8,693 nt of DNA from Phycisphaerae bacterium (GTDB taxonomy: Bacteria > Planctomycetota > Phycisphaerae > SM23-33): NCBI GenBank assembly GCA_030754715.1, contig JASLZV010000057.1:1-8693 (forward strand). The letters are read 5' to 3'. Position 1 is the stretch's first letter; each line of letters opens with the position of its first letter. The position numbers were made by a program, and so were the translations under genes. The notes beneath the pieces were generated by a model. It had not been told where the DNA came from and ran no database searches. It was given only the letters and a program-made list of their open reading frames with translations. This document shows positions 5,592 to 8,693 of the stretch, one piece after another.

Positions 5592-8500
5592 TTACGGGAA
5601 GGCCTTCAGTTCCTCTTCCCGCTGAATGATAATTTTCGGGCGAATCATAATCAGGAGTGTCTGTTCGTCGCGCACCCTTCCGGTATTGGTCCACAGCCGC
5701 CGCAGGACCGGCACCTTACTGAGCAGCGGCACACCGAGTTCACGTTCTAGCTCCATGGATATTTTCTGACCGCCCAGCAGCAGCGTCCCGCCGTCCGGCA
5801 CGGACACGGTGGTCTGCAAATCCTGTATTGATATGATCGGCAGTTCGACAACTCCGCCGAGGGTGGCTATGAGGTCCATCTGAATCAGAGCGGTCACCTG
5901 CGGGCGAACGGTCATCGTCACATACCTGCGGTCGGCCGATACCGTGGCCTCCACGTCCAGCATGGCGCCACTTTGCACATAGGAAACTTCCGGCGTATAC
6001 GACACGGCAAATTCAGCAATCTGTGACTCCCATCCCGACACATAGGCTTCGTTGCGGGAGACAATGATATAGGCCCGCTGGCCGTTGAACAGGGTAATTC
6101 GCGGCGCGTTCAGTTCCCGTGTGGACTCGTGGGCCTGGGTTGCTTCAAGCAGGAAGTCCACCTGGATGTCGTCCAGGAACGTGCCGGCGATGCCCAAAGC
6201 CGCCTGTCCGACCGTTGCGCCGATATCCCCGCCCCGTGCGGTGGCCATTGCATTGGTGAAGGGCGGCAGACCGCGCATCGCTCCAGTGGTCGGATCCCAG
6301 CCCCGCCCAGATTGCGCCATACCCACGGTACTGTTCCCACCTATCACGGGAGTCATAGGCACGCCCGGGGTGAAGGGGGGTGCAACCGCGACAACCCCGG
6401 GGGTATAGTGGACAATAGGCGCACCTGTCAACGGATCGACGCCGGCTATGGCGGCTATCGGAGCACCGCCCGCCCACGGGCTGGAGAACGGACCGCGGTA
6501 CCTCGAGCCGAGGTTGAAGTAGAAGTCCAAGTCCAGGCCCACGCGGTTGAGGAAGCCGGTGGACACGGTGATGAATCTGGCCTCGATGGATATCTGTAGG
6601 GCTCGCGCCTCTCGCAGTTGCCCGATCAGCTCCGACAAGGCCTGGTGGTTTTCGGCGGTTTGGGTTACCACAAGTTGCCCGTGCAGTTCGCGGATCGCGC
6701 CCACCTCGCCGCCGGCGTCTCGCCAGGAAACCGGGTCTATTGTCTCTTTGATCAGACCCTTGATTGCTTCGATAAGTTCCTTGCGGGTTTGCTCGACTTC
6801 CACCCCTGTTCCTTCTTCCGAGTCGTCGCCAAACAGGCCCCCCTCGCCGCCTCCTTCATCATCCGCGCCGCCGGTGGGGTTCAATTCCATCCGCGGGCCT
6901 GTAAACATCGGTATTCGCACAATCATATCGCGGATGTCATAGACGCGCGTGATAGCCCTTTTGGCCAAATCGCTCTTGGTGGAGATCGTTATGACGCCTT
7001 CGCTGATGACGTAACCCAAGCCCGCCCCGGCCTCCCCGGCGGACAAGTCGTCCAGAATCGTTTGCAGCGCCTTCCTCAGCGTTACCTTGCGCAGATGAAC
7101 GTTGACAGTCGTGGACTTTTCGACGCTTTCAAAGGCCAGGGCTTTCCATTTGACGTAGATATTCGCCCCCGATACCTCCCGCAGGAACTCAACCACGTCG
7201 CTCAGTTCGATCTCATCGAAGTCCAGTTTGGGGATCTCGGCATCCAGCTTCTTGCGGACCTCCCGATCCAGTTCCGTCTCGCCTCCGGCGCGGGCATCGA
7301 AGGGCTTGCGGGCCACGGTTATCTCTCTCCAGTTACGCGGGTACCGCAGTTCCTGGTGCCAAGGGATTTCCGACCGGCGGAGGTCCAGCAGCGACCTGGT
7401 CCGCTCGTGGCCGAACTCCCTGACCAGACCTTTTTCGTCCTGAAGAAACACGAAGTTCACCAGCAACTGTTTGTGCTCGGCGGCCCAGCGGTTTTTGGGG
7501 TCCAGGACCATCACTTCATTGAGCACCGTGACAGCCTGGTCGTACTTGTACTCGCTAACCAGGGCTTTGGCGCGGCTGACCAATTGGCTGATCCGGCGGC
7601 TTTTTCTGGCCTTTTGCTGGCTGAATAAGTCCGTCTTGGACTTCAGTAGATCCTCACGCTCTTTTTCAGCCTGTTGTCGCTCCCACTTGTCCCTTCTCAA
7701 CTCGACATATTTCAATTGCTCCCGCACGCTAACCTTCCTCGCGCGGTACTCGGCGTCGTCGAACAGGCTCTTGTTGCTTTCCAGGACGTTTCCCGCCGCG
7801 CCGGCGGCACTGGCGGCGGCATTGAACTCGGCGCTCGACTCTGCACTGGCCAGCAGTTCCTGCGAGTCCTTGAGGGCCTTCTCGAATTCCATGATCGCCT
7901 CGCCCTTGGCCACACTGCGCCTATCGGTATACCGCTGCAGGATTCCATCCCCGGCCGGTACGAATGAGGCGGCCAGTTGGCGAGCCAGGGCCAACTGGTT
8001 CTCAGCGCCGGCTAAGACCGGATCCATCCGGAGGGCCCGTTCCAGGTATTCGACGGCCTTGTCCGGCTGACCGTTGTCCATAGCCCTTTTGCCTTCGGCC
8101 AGCAAGTTGGCGGCCATCCCCTTATTCGCAGCCTCGGCATCCGAAGGCGCCTTCGTGGGCGCTTTGTGTTTTGGCTGGAGCTTCGGTTGGACTTTCGCCG
8201 CAACCTTTGGCCGGGCCTTGCCAGCGGCCTTGATCTTGGCATCCACGCGGGTCAGTTCAGCCTTGGCGTCTTTTCGGGTGGCCCCATCGAGGTATTCGCT
8301 GGCCGCAGCGGTGCGGAAGTGCTTTTGGGCTTCCTCGAGCCTGTTGGCCTTCAGGGCCTCTTCTCCGTCGCGGTACGCCTGGCGGGCGGCACGCTGCTTC
8401 TTGATGGCCGAATCCACCTTGGCCAGGTAGGAGTCCAGTTGGGCCTTATCCTTACCGGTAAGAGCCTTGGATTCAGCCGACCTCAGCAGCATGACTTTAG

Positions 8501-8657
8501 CCGATTGGTACTCACGGGCCTTAAACCGCTCAATGCCCTGCCTGAGCATCGCCTTGGCTTCATCGGCATCGGCATCCTGAGCGGTGGCCTGCGGCGCCAG
8601 CCAGGCCAGTAAAGCGACAACTACAAAAAGGCACAAAAGTTTATGCAAACACACCAC
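5592..8657 (-). CDS. Secretin (GspD/PilQ-type outer-membrane channel) with N-terminal TPR-like repeats
   Basis: This 1021-residue protein has a signal peptide (LLCLFVVVALLAWLAPQATA, cut probably after A26). The N-terminal third is helical, with TPR-like repeats at about 35-85, 182-228 and 354-401, a Lys/Pro/Ala-rich linker at about 144-173 and a charged probable coiled coil at about 304-364. Residues about 470-580 look like an N0/STN domain (LDFDEIELSDVVEFL, VTLRKALQTIL, YVISEGVITIS). A Gly/Asp/Glu-rich linker and an N1-like domain (about 627-684, LVVTQTAENHQALSELI) follow. The secretin domain runs from about 686 to the end, with the hallmark VPDGGTLLLGGQ (953-964), GVPLLSKVPVLRRLW and EQTLLIMIRPKI. 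Secretins form large outer-membrane rings for type II/III secretion, type IV pili or phage release; no partner genes are in the window, so the system is unknown. The start is the GTG at 8657, 7 bases after AGGAG; a GTG at 8654 and a TTG at 8690 are less suitable. Confidence 0.87.
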   Translation of the reverse strand: MVCLHKLLCLFVVVALLAWLAPQATAQDADADEAKAMLRQGIERFKAREYQSAKVMLLRSAESKALTGKDKAQLDSYLAKVDSAIKKQRAARQAYRDGEEALKANRLEEAQKHFRTAAASEYLDGATRKDAKAELTRVDAKIKAAGKARPKVAAKVQPKLQPKHKAPTKAPSDAEAANKGMAANLLAEGKRAMDNGQPDKAVEYLERALRMDPVLAGAENQLALARQLAASFVPAGDGILQRYTDRRSVAKGEAIMEFEKALKDSQELLASAESSAEFNAAASAAGAAGNVLESNKSLFDDAEYRARKVSVREQLKYVELRRDKWERQQAEKEREDLLKSKTDLFSQQKARKSRRISQLVSRAKALVSEYKYDQAVTVLNEVMVLDPKNRWAAEHKQLLVNFVFLQDEKGLVREFGHERTRSLLDLRRSEIPWHQELRYPRNWREITVARKPFDARAGGETELDREVRKKLDAEIPKLDFDEIELSDVVEFLREVSGANIYVKWKALAFESVEKSTTVNVHLRKVTLRKALQTILDDLSAGEAGAGLGYVISEGVITISTKSDLAKRAITRVYDIRDMIVRIPMFTGPRMELNPTGGADDEGGGEGGLFGDDSEEGTGVEVEQTRKELIEAIKGLIKETIDPVSWRDAGGEVGAIRELHGQLVVTQTAENHQALSELIGQLREARALQISIEARFITVSTGFLNRVGLDLDFYFNLGSRYRGPFSSPWAGGAPIAAIAGVDPLTGAPIVHYTPGVVAVAPPFTPGVPMTPVIGGNSTVGMAQSGRGWDPTTGAMRGLPPFTNAMATARGGDIGATVGQAALGIAGTFLDDIQVDFLLEATQAHESTRELNAPRITLFNGQRAYIIVSRNEAYVSGWESQIAEFAVSYTPEVSYVQSGAMLDVEATVSADRRYVTMTVRPQVTALIQMDLIATLGGVVELPIISIQDLQTTVSVPDGGTLLLGGQKISMELERELGVPLLSKVPVLRRLWTNTGRVRDEQTLLIMIRPKIIIQREEELKAFP

Positions 8658-8664
8658 GGCAAGG

Positions 8665-8674
8665 CTCCTTTCAA
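8665..8674 (-). promoter_or_regulatory. Strong Shine-Dalgarno of the secretin gene
   Basis: On the minus strand this reads TTGAAAGGAG, with AGGAG 7 bases before the GTG at 8657. It argues against the longer reading from TTG at 8690, which would put the Shine-Dalgarno inside the coding region and add eleven polar and basic residues before the signal peptide. Confidence 0.7.
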
Positions 8675-8693
8675 CGCGCCCTGTGAGCAAGTC

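Noticed and set aside
4609..5625. 338-codon open frame on the plus strand across the TIM-barrel gene and its spacer
   Set aside because: The minus-strand gene has metal-binding motifs and a strong Shine-Dalgarno; the plus-strand reading has neither and would run into the secretin end.
6290..6480. Possible tandem repeat in the Gly/Pro-rich part of the secretin
   Set aside because: The bases are low in complexity but I could not find a regular repeat unit.
6618..7628. 336-codon open frame on the plus strand inside the secretin gene
   Set aside because: Antisense to a well-supported secretin; no ribosome binding site or domain pattern that I can see.
8658..8690. Earlier TTG start for the secretin
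   Set aside because: The strong AAAGGAG would fall inside the reading frame, and the signal peptide fits better at the start from GTG 8657.

Overview
The window is GC-rich, densely coding bacterial DNA. It holds four complete or near-complete protein genes and the tail of a fifth. Nothing in it suggests a phage, plasmid or insertion sequence, and I see no RNA genes or CRISPR array. The gene families (an M50 protease fused to a HlyD-like region, next to a shortened SecA; a large secretin with TPR repeats; a xylose-isomerase-like TIM barrel) resemble Planctomycetota, perhaps Phycisphaerae. That assignment is an inference from gene content and composition only.

Left half, + strand (1-4479): a tightly packed run of three genes. 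First is the last 61 residues of a HlyD/RND-type periplasmic adaptor. After 16 bases comes a 751-residue membrane protein with a PqqD-like N-terminal domain, a multi-span M50 (site-2-protease-like) core with intact HEFGH and NPLLRYDG motifs, and a HlyD-like C-terminal region. Its stop codon overlaps the start of a 674-residue SecA-family ATPase in an ATGA junction. The ATPase keeps the whole nucleotide-binding motor and the preprotein-binding region. It ends about 80 residues after the GRSGRQGDPG motif, so it lacks most of the SecA C-terminal third. The three genes look like one transcription unit. The most interesting reading is a non-canonical export or processing system: an adaptor, a membrane protease with a possible peptide-binding domain, and a dedicated SecA-like motor. 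This is a hypothesis; the start of the operon lies outside the window.

Right half, - strand (8657-4543): a 1021-residue secretin with a signal peptide, TPR-like repeats, an N0/N1-like region and a typical secretin C-terminal domain. After a 173-base spacer comes a 291-residue sugar phosphate isomerase/epimerase-like TIM-barrel protein. Both have the same strong Shine-Dalgarno sequence (TTGAAAGGAG). This side converges on the SecA-like gene with only 63 bases between the stop codons, where two GC-rich hairpins without a U tract sit. Whether the secretin works with the export-like operon cannot be told from the sequence.
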